A stretch of DNA of 64,000 bases from Ottowia beijingensis (GTDB lineage: Bacteria > Pseudomonadota > Gammaproteobacteria > Burkholderiales > Burkholderiaceae_C): the NCBI RefSeq assembly GCF_013423955.1, contig NZ_JACCKX010000002.1:1-64000 (forward strand). The letters are read 5' to 3'. Position numbers and translations under genes: made by a program. Position 1 is the first letter of the stretch. Each line of letters begins with the position of its first letter. The notes under the pieces are model-generated. The model did not search any database. It saw nothing but the letters and a program-made list of their open reading frames with translations, and had not been told where the DNA came from. Below are positions 51,684-61,341 of the stretch, in pieces.

Positions 51684-52530
51684 TCAGTCTTCGTCGACGA
51701 TGGGGTTGCGCAGCACGCCGATGCGATCGACCTCGATCTCCACGACGTCGCCGGCCTTCATCCACACCGGGGCTGGCGCCGCGCGCCCACGCCACCGGGG
51801 GTGCCGGTGACGACCACGTCGCCGGCCTGCAGCGGGGCGATGGCCGAGACGTAGGCGATCTGCCGGGCGATGCTGTGGATCATCATCTCGGTGGTGGCGC
51901 GCTGCATCTCCTGGCCGTTGAGGCGGGTGACGAGCGTCATGCTGGTGCCGAAGGGGATCTCGTCGGCGGTGACCATCCAGGGGCCGAAGCCGCCGGTGCG
52001 CCAGAAGTTCTTGCCGGGCACCCACTGGTGTGGCGCTGCCAGTCGCGCACGCTGCCGTCGTTGTAGCAGGCGTAGCCGGCGATGTGGCGGGCCACGTCGG
52101 CCTCGGCGATGCGGCGGCCGCCCTTGCCGATGATCACGGCGATCTCGGCTTCGTAGTCCAGCTGGGTGGATTCGCGGGGCCGCACGATGGCCTGGCCGTG
52201 GCCCACCTGGGAGTCGGCCACGCGCAGGAAGAAGGTGGGCTGCTCGGTGACCTCGCGGTTGGTCTCCTGCACGTGCTCGTGGTAGTTCAGGCCGCAGCAC
52301 CAGATCTTGCCGGGCTCGGGGATGACGGGCAGCAGGGTGACCGACTCCAGGGCGAAGTCGGGCTTGCGCTGCGCCACCGCGGCGCGCGCTTCGGCCAGCG
52401 CATCGCCGGCCAGCAGCGCCCGCAGGTCCGCGTACTTGCCGTCCAGGGCGGCGCCCAGGTCGACGACGCCGCCTTCGACGACGGCCCCGAATCCGGGGCG
52501 ATCGCCCCGCGTGAAACTGATCAATTTCAT
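51684..52530 (-). CDS. Fumarylacetoacetate hydrolase-family protein (module copy 1, frameshifted)
   Basis: About 282 residues. The intact copy in unit 2 guides the reading: KIWCCGLNYHEHVQE near residue 75, LDYEAEIAVIIGKGGRRI (metal-binding Glu pair) near 124, and GFGPWMVTADEIPFG near 180, then VVTGTPVAW near 250. Compared with unit 2, this copy lacks 4 bases near 52030 and has extra bases in two homopolymers near 51785-51800. The family hydrolyses or decarboxylates ring-cleavage products such as acylpyruvates and oxo-dienoates. Confidence 0.88.
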
Positions 52531-52572
52531 GGAGTGCTTCCTTGGTGACTACGGGTTGGGACGCCTTGCGCG

Positions 52573-53142
52573 TCAGGGCGTCGGCGCGCGCAGGGGCGCC
52601 GCGGCCCAGCGTGCGAGCTCCTTGAGCATCGCGGCGGCGGACTCGCCGTGCAGCGCCGCCGGCTGGAACTTGCCTTCGGCGTCCACGAGCGTGCCGACGT
52701 TCTGGACGGCCACGGCTTCCAGCAGCGGCACGATCTTCTGGGTGGTCATCAACTGCTTGGCGACCTGCACCGCGCGGATGCCGCCGGACATGCCGCCGTA
52801 GCTGACGAATGCCGCCGGCTTGTAGGCCCACTCGGCGCTCAGGTAGCTCAGCGCGTTCAGCAGCGAGGCGGGCGGGCCGAAGTTGTACTCGGGCAGCACG
52901 AAGACGTAGGCATCCGCGGCCGCCGTGAGCTTGCTCCAGCGCAGGGTGTGCGCGTGGCTGTACTTGCCCGTGCGCGGATGCTCCGGCTCGTCCAGCAGGG
53001 GCAGGGCCAGTTCCTTGAGATCGCAGGCGACGACTTCGAATTCGCCTTGCGCGCGGGCCACTTGCTCGAACCAGGCGGCCACGGCGGGGCCGACGCGCCG
53101 GGGGCGCGTGCTGCAGGTGATGACGTTCAGGATGGGTTGCAT
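52573..53142 (-). CDS. NAD(P)H-dependent FMN reductase (module copy 1)
   Basis: Intact, 189 residues. It shows the flavodoxin-like fold of the FMN_red family: ITCSTRPRRVGPAVAAWF (phosphate-binding start), FVLPEYNFGPPASLLNALSYL (the PEYN motif that binds FMN) and FVSYGGMSGGIRAV. It could supply reduced flavin to an oxygenase or act as a quinone reductase. It heads the leftward three-gene operon; 167 bp separate it from the divergent VOC gene. Confidence 0.88.
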   Translation of the reverse strand: MQPILNVITCSTRPRRVGPAVAAWFEQVARAQGEFEVVACDLKELALPLLDEPEHPRTGKYSHAHTLRWSKLTAAADAYVFVLPEYNFGPPASLLNALSYLSAEWAYKPAAFVSYGGMSGGIRAVQVAKQLMTTQKIVPLLEAVAVQNVGTLVDAEGKFQPAALHGESAAAMLKELARWAAAPLRAPTP

Positions 53143-53224
53143 GCGGTGGGGGCGGAGCGCCCCGCTTCGGATTCAGGTCGCGGCGATCATAGCGACAAAA
53201 AGGAAAAATATATCTCTAAAGCAA

Positions 53225-53238
53225 AAATATCGATATTT
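53225..53238. promoter_or_regulatory. AT-rich palindrome in the module's divergent promoter (copy 1)
   Basis: AAATATCGATATTT is a perfect 14-bp palindrome inside a very AT-rich island (53190-53245) that contrasts with GC-rich flanks. It sits between the leftward FMN reductase operon and the rightward VOC gene, so it is a good candidate operator for both. No regulator gene is in the module. Confidence 0.55.
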
Positions 53239-53309
53239 AACCGCGAAGCGCAGAATCCGCCGGCGCACCGCGCATGGCCATCGGGTGCCTGCGCCGGGGC
53301 CCTGATTCC

Positions 53310-53891
53310 ATGGAGACTCTTGTGACGCGTCCCGGCTTTTCCTTCAGCCACTTCGGCATGTTCGTGCACGACATCGCCGCCCTCGAGGCCTTCTACACGG
53401 AGCTGCTGGCGTTCACCGTCACGGACCGCGGCCAGTTGCCGGGGCCGAATGGCCCGCGCGACCTGGTGTTCCTCAGCCGCGATCCCGACGAACACCACCA
53501 GCTCGTGCTGATCTCCGGCCGTCCGAAGGAGCTGGACTTCAACCCGATCAACCAGATCTCGCTGAAGGCCGACAGCCTGGACACGCTGTGCCGCATGTAC
53601 CGCACCCTCCAGGCCCGTGGCGCAGGCGAAGTCAGGCCCATCACCCACGGCAACGCGGTGTCCATCTATGTCCCGGATCCCGAGGGCAACCGGCTCGAGC
53701 TGTACTTCGACCTGCCCTGGTATGTCTCGCAACCCATGGCCGTGCCGATCGACCTGGACGACGAGGCCACGCTGCTGCAGCGCCTGGAGGCGCACGCGCG
53801 CGGCCTGCCCGGTTTCCGCCCGCGCGCGCAATGGCGTGCGGAGATGGCCCGGCGCATGGGATGGACCTCGCAGGAGGGCGCGGCGGGATAG
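53310..53891 (+). CDS. VOC family (glyoxalase/extradiol dioxygenase-like) protein (module copy 1)
   Basis: Intact, 193 residues. I start at METLVTRPGFSFSH (53310); an upstream Met at 53274 has no ribosome site. A single VOC domain is seen: FSHFGMFVHDIAALEAFYTELLAF with a potential His ligand, HHQLVLISGRPKEL in the middle, and ITHGNAVSIYVPDPEGNRLELYFDLPWYVSQP, whose His and Glu resemble metal ligands of BphC-like domains. With FAH and FMN reductase neighbours a ring-cleavage role is possible, but lyase or isomerase activity cannot be excluded. Confidence 0.82.
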   Translation: METLVTRPGFSFSHFGMFVHDIAALEAFYTELLAFTVTDRGQLPGPNGPRDLVFLSRDPDEHHQLVLISGRPKELDFNPINQISLKADSLDTLCRMYRTLQARGAGEVRPITHGNAVSIYVPDPEGNRLELYFDLPWYVSQPMAVPIDLDDEATLLQRLEAHARGLPGFRPRAQWRAEMARRMGWTSQEGAAG

Positions 53892-53926
53892 CATCCGGTT
53901 CTTCGCCATGCACAAAGCCATCCCAC

Positions 53927-55670
53927 GGATAGGAAATTCAACCGCATGAGGCCAAGTATGGCACGAGTTTTGGGCCTCGAAACACGTTCGGCCAAGGAAG
54001 GTTGAGCGCTCGCTTGCCGCTCAATGGCAAGAGCTTGGGAGGCAGTATGCATTTGGGCCTGGCGCGCGCGCAGCTGCTTCCCGCAGCGATGGATACCGCC
54101 GCTTCACTGGGTCACCAATTGACGCGCTGGTCTACCTCGTCGGGTTGAGCTGCCAGATCCCAATCCGGCTCGCCTTGCGCACCATCATCCACCGGCGCGT
54201 CGCAGCCCTCCCACAGCGGTGGCCCGCGTGCCGGGGTTATGTGCGGTGGCTGCGAGTCCACCCCGATGTGGTTCAGGATGTGGCGGATTTCGGCGCTGTG
54301 GGTGATGAAGGCAATGATGCGCATCTGCCCACCGCACATGGGGCACAGCAGCGGAAATGCCTCGTAGATGCGGGCAATCAGCACCGCCCACAAGTAATGC
54401 GCCGCTCGCTTCGGGCGTGCTTCAGGTTCGGGTGTGGGTGTGGCCGCGTTGCCCGGCGCCGCCACCCCAGGTACGCCCGCGCCAGGTTGTGCAGTCTCCA
54501 CCGTGGCTGGTTGCGACGCAGCAGGCTGAGCCAGCGTTACCGCCGCTCTCAGCGGCGAGTTTGGTGCCAGCACACCAAAGTAGCGGTGCCGGTGGGTGCG
54601 TGGCGGTGGCACCAGCGCGGCAATGCGGTCGATGAGCTCCAGCGGTGTGAGGTGCAGCTCATCTGCCTTGGCACCACGCTTGTCACTGGTGGGCTCGCTG
54701 CGCTGTTTGGCACAGCGGTACACCAGTTTGCTTCCCTCTTTGCGTAGGCGCTCCATGGAAAACGGTGGACGCGCGCAATAGCGCAGCAGCCGCTCCAGCG
54801 CAGCGCGGTCGTGGGCTTCGATGCAGACACCGGCGTCCACCGAGAAGCCGCTGTGTTTGTAGCCCAGCATGTCTTTGGCGTCACAGTTCTCCAGCAGGCC
54901 CCGAGCAACGAAGGCGCGCAGGATGCGTTTTGCAGTGTGGTCTGCACTGGGGCCACGGTAGCCGCATCGATGCCGGTGGCCGCGTGAAAGATGACACCCG
55001 GCGATGAGATTCGAGGGGTCGCATCAGCATCGCCCTCGCCCTCCACTTCCTCAAACACCCCGTCCACCACACAAACGTGGAAGTGGACGTGTTCATTGAG
55101 GCTGGAGCCGAATCGGTGAATGAAGGCGATGGCACCGATGTGCAGGCCTGCCTTGTCCATATGGGCCGCACCGGGGCTGTGGGTCTGCAGAGTTTGTGCG
55201 ATCACCCGCAGAAAGATGCGCAGCACCATGCTCAGCACCGCTCCGTCGCGCTGCATGAAGTACCGAAGCCGCTTGGGAACCGACAGCACCCACTGGCGCA
55301 CCGGCAGGCGGGGAGACGTGGTCGTTCAGGTGCGCTGCTGTCTCCACCATGCGCCGGGTGGTGCACGAGGGGCAGACTCCCGGCCTTTGCAGGAGAAGGC
55401 TACAAAGTAGTCGTGCCCACAGTCGCCGCAGCGAGCGCGGGCAAAGCCATGGGCAAAGATGCCGCACTCAAGATACTTGGCAAACGCTTTGCGCACGAAG
55501 GGCTTGGGGGTGTGGTGGTCGCCCTGGCCGTCGAACTGACCCGCGCTGGCCAACTCTAGCCAGGTCTCGTAGTGCTCGGCTACCGTTTGGTAGAGCAGCG
55601 TGCGTTCGGGGTGGCGTGGGTTGTAGAGCTTGGGCTTGGAAGTGGCTGACATGAATACTGTACAAATGCA
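53927..55670 (-). mobile_element. IS91-like element, copy 2
   Basis: Bounded on the left by the end of module 1 (CACAAAGCCATCCC) and on the right by module 2. Both edges coincide with the edges of copies 1 and 3, which defines the element. It carries the same two hairpins behind the transposase gene. Confidence 0.85.
54112..55652 (-). CDS. IS91-family transposase, copy 2 (frameshifted)
   Basis: About 513 residues when slips near 54537, 54785-54870, 55012 and 55313 are bridged. It contains CGDCGHDYF, EHVHFHVCVVDG, RYCARPPFSMERL (catalytic Tyr region) and a C-terminal LCPMCGGQMRIIAFI zinc finger, ending QPDEVDQRVNW. The upstream region holds only the left arm of the LexA-like box (55656-55670). 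Except for the slips it looks complete. Confidence 0.85.
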
Positions 55671-55804
55671 AGGGGTATCTATTTAGCTCCAGTAGCGCCG
55701 ATGACGCAGTGTCGATGCGCCTGGCCGGGTGGCCGTGTAGGCCAGCGGATCCCTGGCGTGATCCGCCGCCCGGCCCTGCCGTGGTCGGCGGCGGCGTGCC
55801 GGGG

Positions 55805-56160
55805 TCAGCGGTAGCGACCGTCGTACGGATAGCGGTCGTACTGGTTCGCCACGCCGTCGCCGTCGTCGTCGAAGACCGGCGCGACGGCGACCGTGGGCGG
55901 CACGACGACGTCGGCATAGGGCGCGGCCCCTGCGCCAGCGGAATGTGGCGGCCGGCCGGGTCCACCTGGTAGCGCGTGCCGTTGGCGTCGGTGTACACGG
56001 TGCCCACGGGGAAGGCGGGCCGGTCGGGCGGCGTCGGGTCGTACGGGACGCCGAAGATCTGCGACAGCGTCTTTCCCACGCCATCGATCAGGTCGGCGTG
56101 CGCGAAGCCGCCGAACGCCATCGCGCTGGCGGCGACGGCAGACAAGATGAACTTCTTCAT
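55805..56160 (-). CDS. Small secreted Asp-rich protein (module copy 2, frameshifted)
   Basis: Second copy of the gene at 50142. The signal peptide and TYRYQVDP-like strands are the same; near 55905-55926 one codon is gained in the Val run (VVVPP) and one base is lost after LAQGP, so the frame slips there. The end (DDDGDGVANQYD, then PYDGRYR) is identical. Confidence 0.65.
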
Positions 56161-56327
56161 GAGCTGCTCCTGCGGATCCATTTCCGCTCTGGATCCATTG
56201 CACTGCAGCGCGCCGGGTGCGCAGCCGGTGCATGCAGCGGCGACCTGTGCGCCGCTTCCTGCGCGGCCGTAGGTGATGCCGGCTGTGCGGCGGCCTTCGG
56301 CGCCGCGGCAAGCCCGAGCGAAACAAA

Positions 56328-56347
56328 GGGCTCCCACGCGGGAGCCC
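56328..56347 (-). terminator. Rho-independent terminator behind the Bug gene (copy 2)
   Basis: Same GGGCTCCC/GGGAGCCC hairpin as at 50664, followed on the minus strand by TTTGTTT (one T fewer). Confidence 0.85.
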
Positions 56348-56374
56348 TCAGCCTCGATCAGCGATCGCTGCCGG

Positions 56375-57323
56375 TTACAGGCCCAGCCGCTGGATCGTCG
56401 CTGCCTTCGCCCGGCTGTCCTCGCGCAGCTTGCGCCCGAACGCTTCGGCCGGCTGGTACTCGACGACCTGGCCGGCCTTGGCGGCCCAGTCCACGTAGCC
56501 GGGCGACTTCACCGCGCGTTCGCAGGCGGCTTGCAGCTTGTCCAGCACGGCGGTCGGCGTCTTGGGCGCCAGCAGGCCGCCGAAGCTCAGCTGCACCACC
56601 GGCACGCCCGACTCGGTCAGCGTGGGCACGGCCGGGAAATGCGGATGGCGCTGGTCCGAGTACACCGCCAGCAGCCGCAGCGTGCCGGCCTGCACCTGCG
56701 CGCGCACCGAACTGGCCAGCACCGCGCCGAAGCCCAGGCGGCCGCCCAGCAGGTCCTGCATCATCGGGCCGTCGCCCTTGTAGGCGACGTGGTTCAGCTG
56801 CACCTTGGCCGCGGCCTCGATGTCGGCGGTGCCCAGATGGGGATCGAGCCGATGCCAGAGGTGCCGTAGCTCACCGCACCCGGCTCCTTGCGTGCACCCA
56901 CCAGCACGTCGGCGATCGTCTTGTACGGCGAGTTCGCCAGCACCGCGATCGCGAAGATGTTGTCGAAGACGTGGCACACGGGGAGAACGACTCCACGCCG
57001 TACTTGATCGTCTTGACGCGGTGCGGCTGGCTGGTGAGCGACACGGCGGGCGTGAACGCCAGCGCGTAGCCGTCGGCGCGCGCGCCGGCCACGAAGGCCA
57101 GGCCGATCGCGCCGGCCGCGCCGTCGCGGTTCATCACCGCCACCGGCGTGTTCAGCGCCTCGGAGAAGGCCTTGGCGAACGCGCGGGCGTTCTGGTCCAG
57201 GCCGCCGCCGGCGGCGAAGGGCACGGTCACCTCGATCGGCCCCTGCGGAAAGTCCGAAGCCGACACCGCCGATGCGCCCAGGCCCAGGACAGCGGCGGCG
57301 AGGATGCGAGTGGTCTTGTTCAT
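56375..57323 (-). CDS. Bug/TctC-family periplasmic binding protein (module copy 2, frameshifted)
   Basis: Second copy of the gene at 50711. It differs by loss of one codon (LLAPKTPT instead of LLAPAKTPT), by one G fewer in a run near 56841 that breaks the frame at GSIPH, and shares the slip at ESFSP/VCHVF. The shared slip may be a true lesion or a repeated sequence error; the private ones look like errors. Confidence 0.82.
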
Positions 57324-57343
57324 CTTCCGGTCTCCTCGTTGGT

Positions 57344-58192
57344 TCAGTCTTCGTCGACGATGGGGTTGCGCAGCACGCCGATGCGATCGACCTCGATCTC
57401 CACGACGTCGCCGGCCTTCATCCACACCGGGGCTGGCGCCGCGCGCCACGCCACCGGGGTGCCGGTGACGACCACGTCGCCGGCCTGCAGCGGGGCGATG
57501 GCCGAGACGTAGGCGATCTGCCGGGCGATGCTGTGGATCATCATCTCGGTGGTGGCGCGCTGCATCTCCTGGCCGTTGAGGCGGGTGACGAGCGTCATGC
57601 TGGTGCCGAAGGGGATCTCGTCGGCGGTGACCATCCAGGGGCCGAAGCCGCCGGTGCGCCAGAAGTTCTTGCCGGGCACCCACTGGGAGGTGTGGCGCTG
57701 CCAGTCGCGCACGCTGCCGTCGTTGTAGCAGGCGTAGCCGGCGATGTGGCGGGCCACGTCGGCCTCGGCGATGCGGCGGCCGCCCTTGCCGATGATCACG
57801 GCGATCTCGGCTTCGTAGTCCAGCTGGGTGGATTCGCGGGGCCGCACGATGGCCTGGCCGTGGCCCACCTGGGAGTCGGCCACGCGCAGGAAGAAGGTGG
57901 GCTGCTCGGTGACCTCGCGGTTGGTCTCCTGCACGTGCTCGTGGTAGTTCAGGCCGCAGCACCAGATCTTGCCGGGCTCGGGGATGACGGGCAGCAGGGT
58001 GACCGACTCCAGGGCGAAGTCGGGCTTGCGCTGCGCCACCGCGGCGCGCGCTTCGGCCAGCGCATCGCCGGCCAGCAGCGCCCGCAGGTCCGCGTACTTG
58101 CCGTCCAGGGCGGCGCCCAGGTCGACGACGCCGCCTTCGACGACGGCCCCGAATCCGGGGCGATCGCCCCGCGTGAAACTGATCAATTTCAT
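57344..58192 (-). CDS. Fumarylacetoacetate hydrolase-family protein (module copy 2, intact)
   Basis: Intact, 282 residues, and the reference for this gene in the window. It starts MKLISFTRGDRPGFG and shows GLNYHEHVQE near 80, the metal-binding triad LDYEAEIAVI plus a distal acidic residue, SVRDWQRHTSQWVPGKNFWRTGG (catalytic region of isomerase/hydrolases) near 160, and VVTGTPVAW near 250. Such proteins act on 2-oxo acids derived from gentisate, homoprotocatechuate or catechol cleavage. It is 20 bp from the binding-protein gene, so co-transcribed. Confidence 0.9.
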   Translation of the reverse strand: MKLISFTRGDRPGFGAVVEGGVVDLGAALDGKYADLRALLAGDALAEARAAVAQRKPDFALESVTLLPVIPEPGKIWCCGLNYHEHVQETNREVTEQPTFFLRVADSQVGHGQAIVRPRESTQLDYEAEIAVIIGKGGRRIAEADVARHIAGYACYNDGSVRDWQRHTSQWVPGKNFWRTGGFGPWMVTADEIPFGTSMTLVTRLNGQEMQRATTEMMIHSIARQIAYVSAIAPLQAGDVVVTGTPVAWRAAPAPVWMKAGDVVEIEVDRIGVLRNPIVDED

Positions 58193-58234
58193 GGAGTGCT
58201 TCCTTGGTGACTACGGGTTGGGACGCCTTGCGCG

Positions 58235-58806
58235 TCAGGGCGTCGGCGCGCGCAGGGGCGCAGGGCCGCGGCCCAGCGTGCGAGCTCCTTGAGCATCGCG
58301 GCGGCGGACTCGCCGTGCAGCGCCGCCGGCTGGAACTTGCCTTCGGCGTCCACGAGCGTGCCGACGTTCTGGACGGCCACGGCTTCCAGCAGCGGCACGA
58401 TCTTCTGGGTGGTCATCAACTGCTTGGCGACCTGCACCGCGCGGATGCCGCCGGACATGCCGCCGTAGCTGACGAATGCCGCCGGCTTGTAGGCCCACTC
58501 GGCGCTCAGGTAGCTCAGCGCGTTCAGCAGCGAGGCGGGCGGGCCGAAGTTGTACTCGGGCAGCACGAAGACGTAGGCATCCGCGGCCGCCGTGAGCTTG
58601 CTCCAGCGCAGGGTGTGCGCGTGGCTGTACTTGCCCGTGCGCGGATGCTCCGGCTCGTCCAGCAGGGGCAGGGCCAGTTCCTTGAGATCGCAGGCGACGA
58701 CTTCGAATTCGCCTTGCGCGCGGGCCACTTGCCGAACCAGGCGGCCACGGCGGGCCGACGCGCCGGGGCGCGTGCTGCAGGTGATGACGTTCAGGATGGG
58801 TTGCAT
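58235..58806 (-). CDS. NAD(P)H-dependent FMN reductase (module copy 2, frameshifted)
   Basis: Second copy of the gene at 52573. The core (VACDLKELALPLLDEPEH, PEYNFGPPASLL, SYGGMSGGIRAV) is identical. The N-terminus reads TRPGASARRGR instead of TRPRRVGPAVA because of lost bases near 58732-58770, and a 4-base gain near 58262 changes the last residues. Confidence 0.8.
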
Positions 58807-58887
58807 GCGGTGGGGGCGGAGCGCCCCGCTTCGGATTCAGGTCGCGGCGATCATAGCGACAAAAGGAAAAATATATCTCTAAAGCAA

Positions 58888-58901
58888 AAATATCGATATT
58901 T
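58888..58901. promoter_or_regulatory. AT-rich palindrome in the module's divergent promoter (copy 2)
   Basis: Identical AAATATCGATATTT in the same place as at 53225, between the leftward operon and the VOC gene. Confidence 0.55.
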
Positions 58902-58973
58902 AACCGCGAAGCGCAAGAATCCGCCGGCGCACCGCGCATGGCCATCGGGTGCCTGCGCCGGGGCCCTGATTCC

Positions 58974-59555
58974 ATGGAGACTCTTGTGACGCGTCCCGGC
59001 TTTTCCTTCAGCCACTTCGGCATGTTCGTGCACGACATCGCCGCCCTCGAGGCCTTCTACACGGAGCTGCTGGCGTTCACCGTCACGGACCGCGGCCAGT
59101 TGCCGGGGCCGAATGGCCCGCGCGACCTGGTGTTCCTCAGCCGCGATCCCGACGAACACCACCAGCTCGTGCTGATCTCCGGCCGTCCGAAGGAGCTGGA
59201 CTTCAACCCGATCAACCAGATCTCGCTGAAGGCCGACAGCCTGGACACGCTGTGCCGCATGTACCGCACCCTCCAGGCCCGTGGCGCAGGCGAAGTCAGG
59301 CCCATCACCCACGGCAACGCGGTGTCCATCTATGTCCCGGATCCCGAGGGCAACCGGCTCGAGCTGTACTTCGACCTGCCCTGGTATGTCTCGCAACCCA
59401 TGGCCGTGCCGATCGACCTGGACGACGAGGCCACGCTGCTGCAGCGCCTGGAGGCGCACGCGCGCGGCCTGCCCGGTTTCCGCCCGCGCGCGCAATGGCG
59501 TGCGGAGATGGCCCGGCGCATGGGATGGACCTCGCAGGAGGGCGCGGCGGGATAG
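58974..59555 (+). CDS. VOC family protein (module copy 2)
   Basis: Intact, 193 residues, identical in translation to the gene at 53310 over the whole length. That it is untouched by indels in both units, while its neighbours are not, is probably chance. Confidence 0.82.
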   Translation: METLVTRPGFSFSHFGMFVHDIAALEAFYTELLAFTVTDRGQLPGPNGPRDLVFLSRDPDEHHQLVLISGRPKELDFNPINQISLKADSLDTLCRMYRTLQARGAGEVRPITHGNAVSIYVPDPEGNRLELYFDLPWYVSQPMAVPIDLDDEATLLQRLEAHARGLPGFRPRAQWRAEMARRMGWTSQEGAAG

Positions 59556-59590
59556 CATCCGGTTCTTCGCCATGCACAAAGCCATCCCAC

Positions 59591-61336
59591 GGATAGGAAA
59601 TTCAACCGCATGAGGCCAAGTATGGCACGAGTTTTGGGCCTCGAAACACGTTCGGCCAAGGAAGGTTGAGCGCTCGCTTGCCGCTCAATGGCAAGAGCTT
59701 GGGAGGCAGTATGCATTTGGGCCTGGCGCGCGCAGCTGCTTCCCCGCAGCGATGGATACCGCCGCTTCACTGGGTCACCAATTGACGCGCTGGTCTACCT
59801 CGTCGGGTTGAGCTGCCAGATCCCAATCCGGCTCGCCTTGCGCACCATCATCCACCGGCGCGTCGCAGCCCTCCCACAGCGGTGGCCCGCGTGCCGGGGT
59901 TATGTGCGGTGGCTGCGAGTCCACCCCGATGTGGTTCAGGATGTGGCGGATTTCGGCGCTGTGGGTGATGAAGGCAATGATGCGCATCTGCCCACCGCAC
60001 ATGGGGCACAGCAGCGGAAATGCCTCGTAGATGCGGGCAATCAGCACCGCCCACAAGTAATGCGCCGCTCGCTTCGGGCGTGCTTCAGGTTCGGGTGTGG
60101 GTGTGGCCGCGTTGCCCGGCGCCGCCACCCCAGGTACGCCCGCGCCAGGTTGTGCAGTCTCCACCGTGGCTGGTTGCGACGCAGCAGGCTGAGCCAGCGC
60201 CGTTACCGCCGCTCTCAGCGGCGAGTTGGTGCCAGCACACCAAAGTAGCGGTGCCGGTGGGTGCGTGGCGGTGGCACCAGCGCGGCAATGCGGTCGATGA
60301 GCTCCAGCGGTGTGAGGTGCAGCTCATCTGCCTTGGCACCACGCTTGTCACTGGTGGGCTCGCTGCGCTGTTTGGCACAGCGGTACACCAGTTTGCTTCC
60401 TCTTTGCGTAGGCGCTCCATGGAAAACGGTGGACGCGCGCAATAGCGCAGCAGCCGCTCCAGCGCAGCGCGGTCGTGGGCTTCGATGCAGACACCGGCGT
60501 CCACCGAGAAGCCGCTGTGTTTGTAGCCCAGCATGTCTTTGGCGTCACAGTTCTCCAGCAGGCCCCGAGCAACGAAGGCGCGCAGGATGCGTTTTTGCAG
60601 TGTGGTCTGCACTGGGGCCACGGTAGCCGCATCGATGCCGGTGGCCGCGTGAAAGATGACACCCGGCGATGAGATTCGAGGGGTCGCATCAGCATCGCCC
60701 TCGCCCTCCACTTCCTCAAACACCCCGTCCACCACACAAACGTGGAAGTGGACGTGTTCATTGAGGCTGGAGCCGAATCGGTGAATGAAGGCGATGGCAC
60801 CGATGTGCAGGCCTGCCTTGTCCATATGGGCCGCACCGGGGCTGTGGGTCTGCAGAGTTTGTGCGATCACCCGCAGAAAGATGCGCAGCACCATGCTCAG
60901 CACCGCTCCGTCGCGCTGCATGAAGTACCGAAGCCGCTTGGGAACCGACAGCACCCACTGGCGCACCGGCAGGCGGGGAGACGTGGTCGTTCAGGTGCGC
61001 TGCTGTCTCCACCATGCGCCGGGTGGTGCACGAGGGGCAGACTCCCCGGCCTTTGCAGGAGAAGGCTACAAAGTAGTCGTGCCCACAGTCGCCGCAGCGA
61101 GCGCGGGCAAAGCCATGGGCAAAGATGCCGCACTCAAGATACTTGGCAAACGCTTTGCGCACGAAGGGCTTGGGGGTGTGGTGGTCGCCCTGGCCGTCGA
61201 ACTGACCCGCGCTGGCCAACTCTAGCCAGGTCTCGTAGTGCTCGGCTACCGTTTGGTAGAGCAGCGTGCGTTCGGGGTGGCGTGGGTTGTAGAGCTTGGG
61301 CTTGGAAGTGGCTGACATGAATACTGTACAAATGCA
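59591..61336 (-). mobile_element. IS91-like element, copy 3
   Basis: The left edge follows module 2. After 61336 the sequence departs from copies 1 and 2 and enters an IS5-type remnant, so this copy marks the right end of the array. Length about 1.75 kb. It agrees with copy 2, not copy 1, in the variable C-terminal segment. Confidence 0.85.
59775..61318 (-). CDS. IS91-family transposase, copy 3 (frameshifted)
   Basis: About 514 residues with slips near 60222, 60400, 60590 and 60990. The zinc ribbon is intact here, with SCKGRGVCPSCTTRRMVETAAHL read without a break, unlike copies 1 and 2. The ATG at 61316-61318 is directly preceded by the LexA-box-like palindrome (61322-61341). If the slips are sequence errors this is the best candidate for the active copy. 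Confidence 0.85.
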
Positions 61337-61341
61337 CAGTA
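61322..61341. promoter_or_regulatory. LexA (SOS) box-like palindrome before IS91 transposase copy 3
   Basis: TACTGTACAAATGCACAGTA has the CTGT-N8-ACAG pattern of the LexA operator, with 16 of 20 positions as in the E. coli consensus. The arms extend to GAATACTGT/ACAGTATTC (61319-61344). It ends 3 bp before the transposase ATG. In copies 1 and 2 the right arm is replaced (sequence continues AGGGGTATC). It could alternatively be the terminus hairpin of the element. Confidence 0.6.

Larger units (their letters stand above)
48262..53926 (-). repeat. Tandem repeat unit 1 (IS91-like element plus 3.9-kb module)
   Basis: The unit of 5665 bp is followed head-to-tail by a nearly identical unit (53927-59590). 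Both begin with GGATAGGAAATTCAACCGCA. The unit consists of an IS91-like element (about 1.74 kb) and a five-gene module. Unit 1 differs from unit 2 by a dense block of substitutions in the IS part (about 48570-48790) and by scattered small indels. Confidence 0.9.
53927..59590 (-). repeat. Tandem repeat unit 2 (IS91-like element plus 3.9-kb module)
   Basis: 5664 bp, same order and orientation as unit 1. The module part (55671-59590) matches 50006-53926 apart from small indels. The IS part matches the partial third copy (59591-61336) rather than copy 1 in the divergent segment. Confidence 0.9.

Noticed and set aside
48262-61336. CRISPR array as explanation for the regular repeats
   Set aside because: Units are 5.7 kb and contain genes; no short repeats with spacers were seen anywhere.
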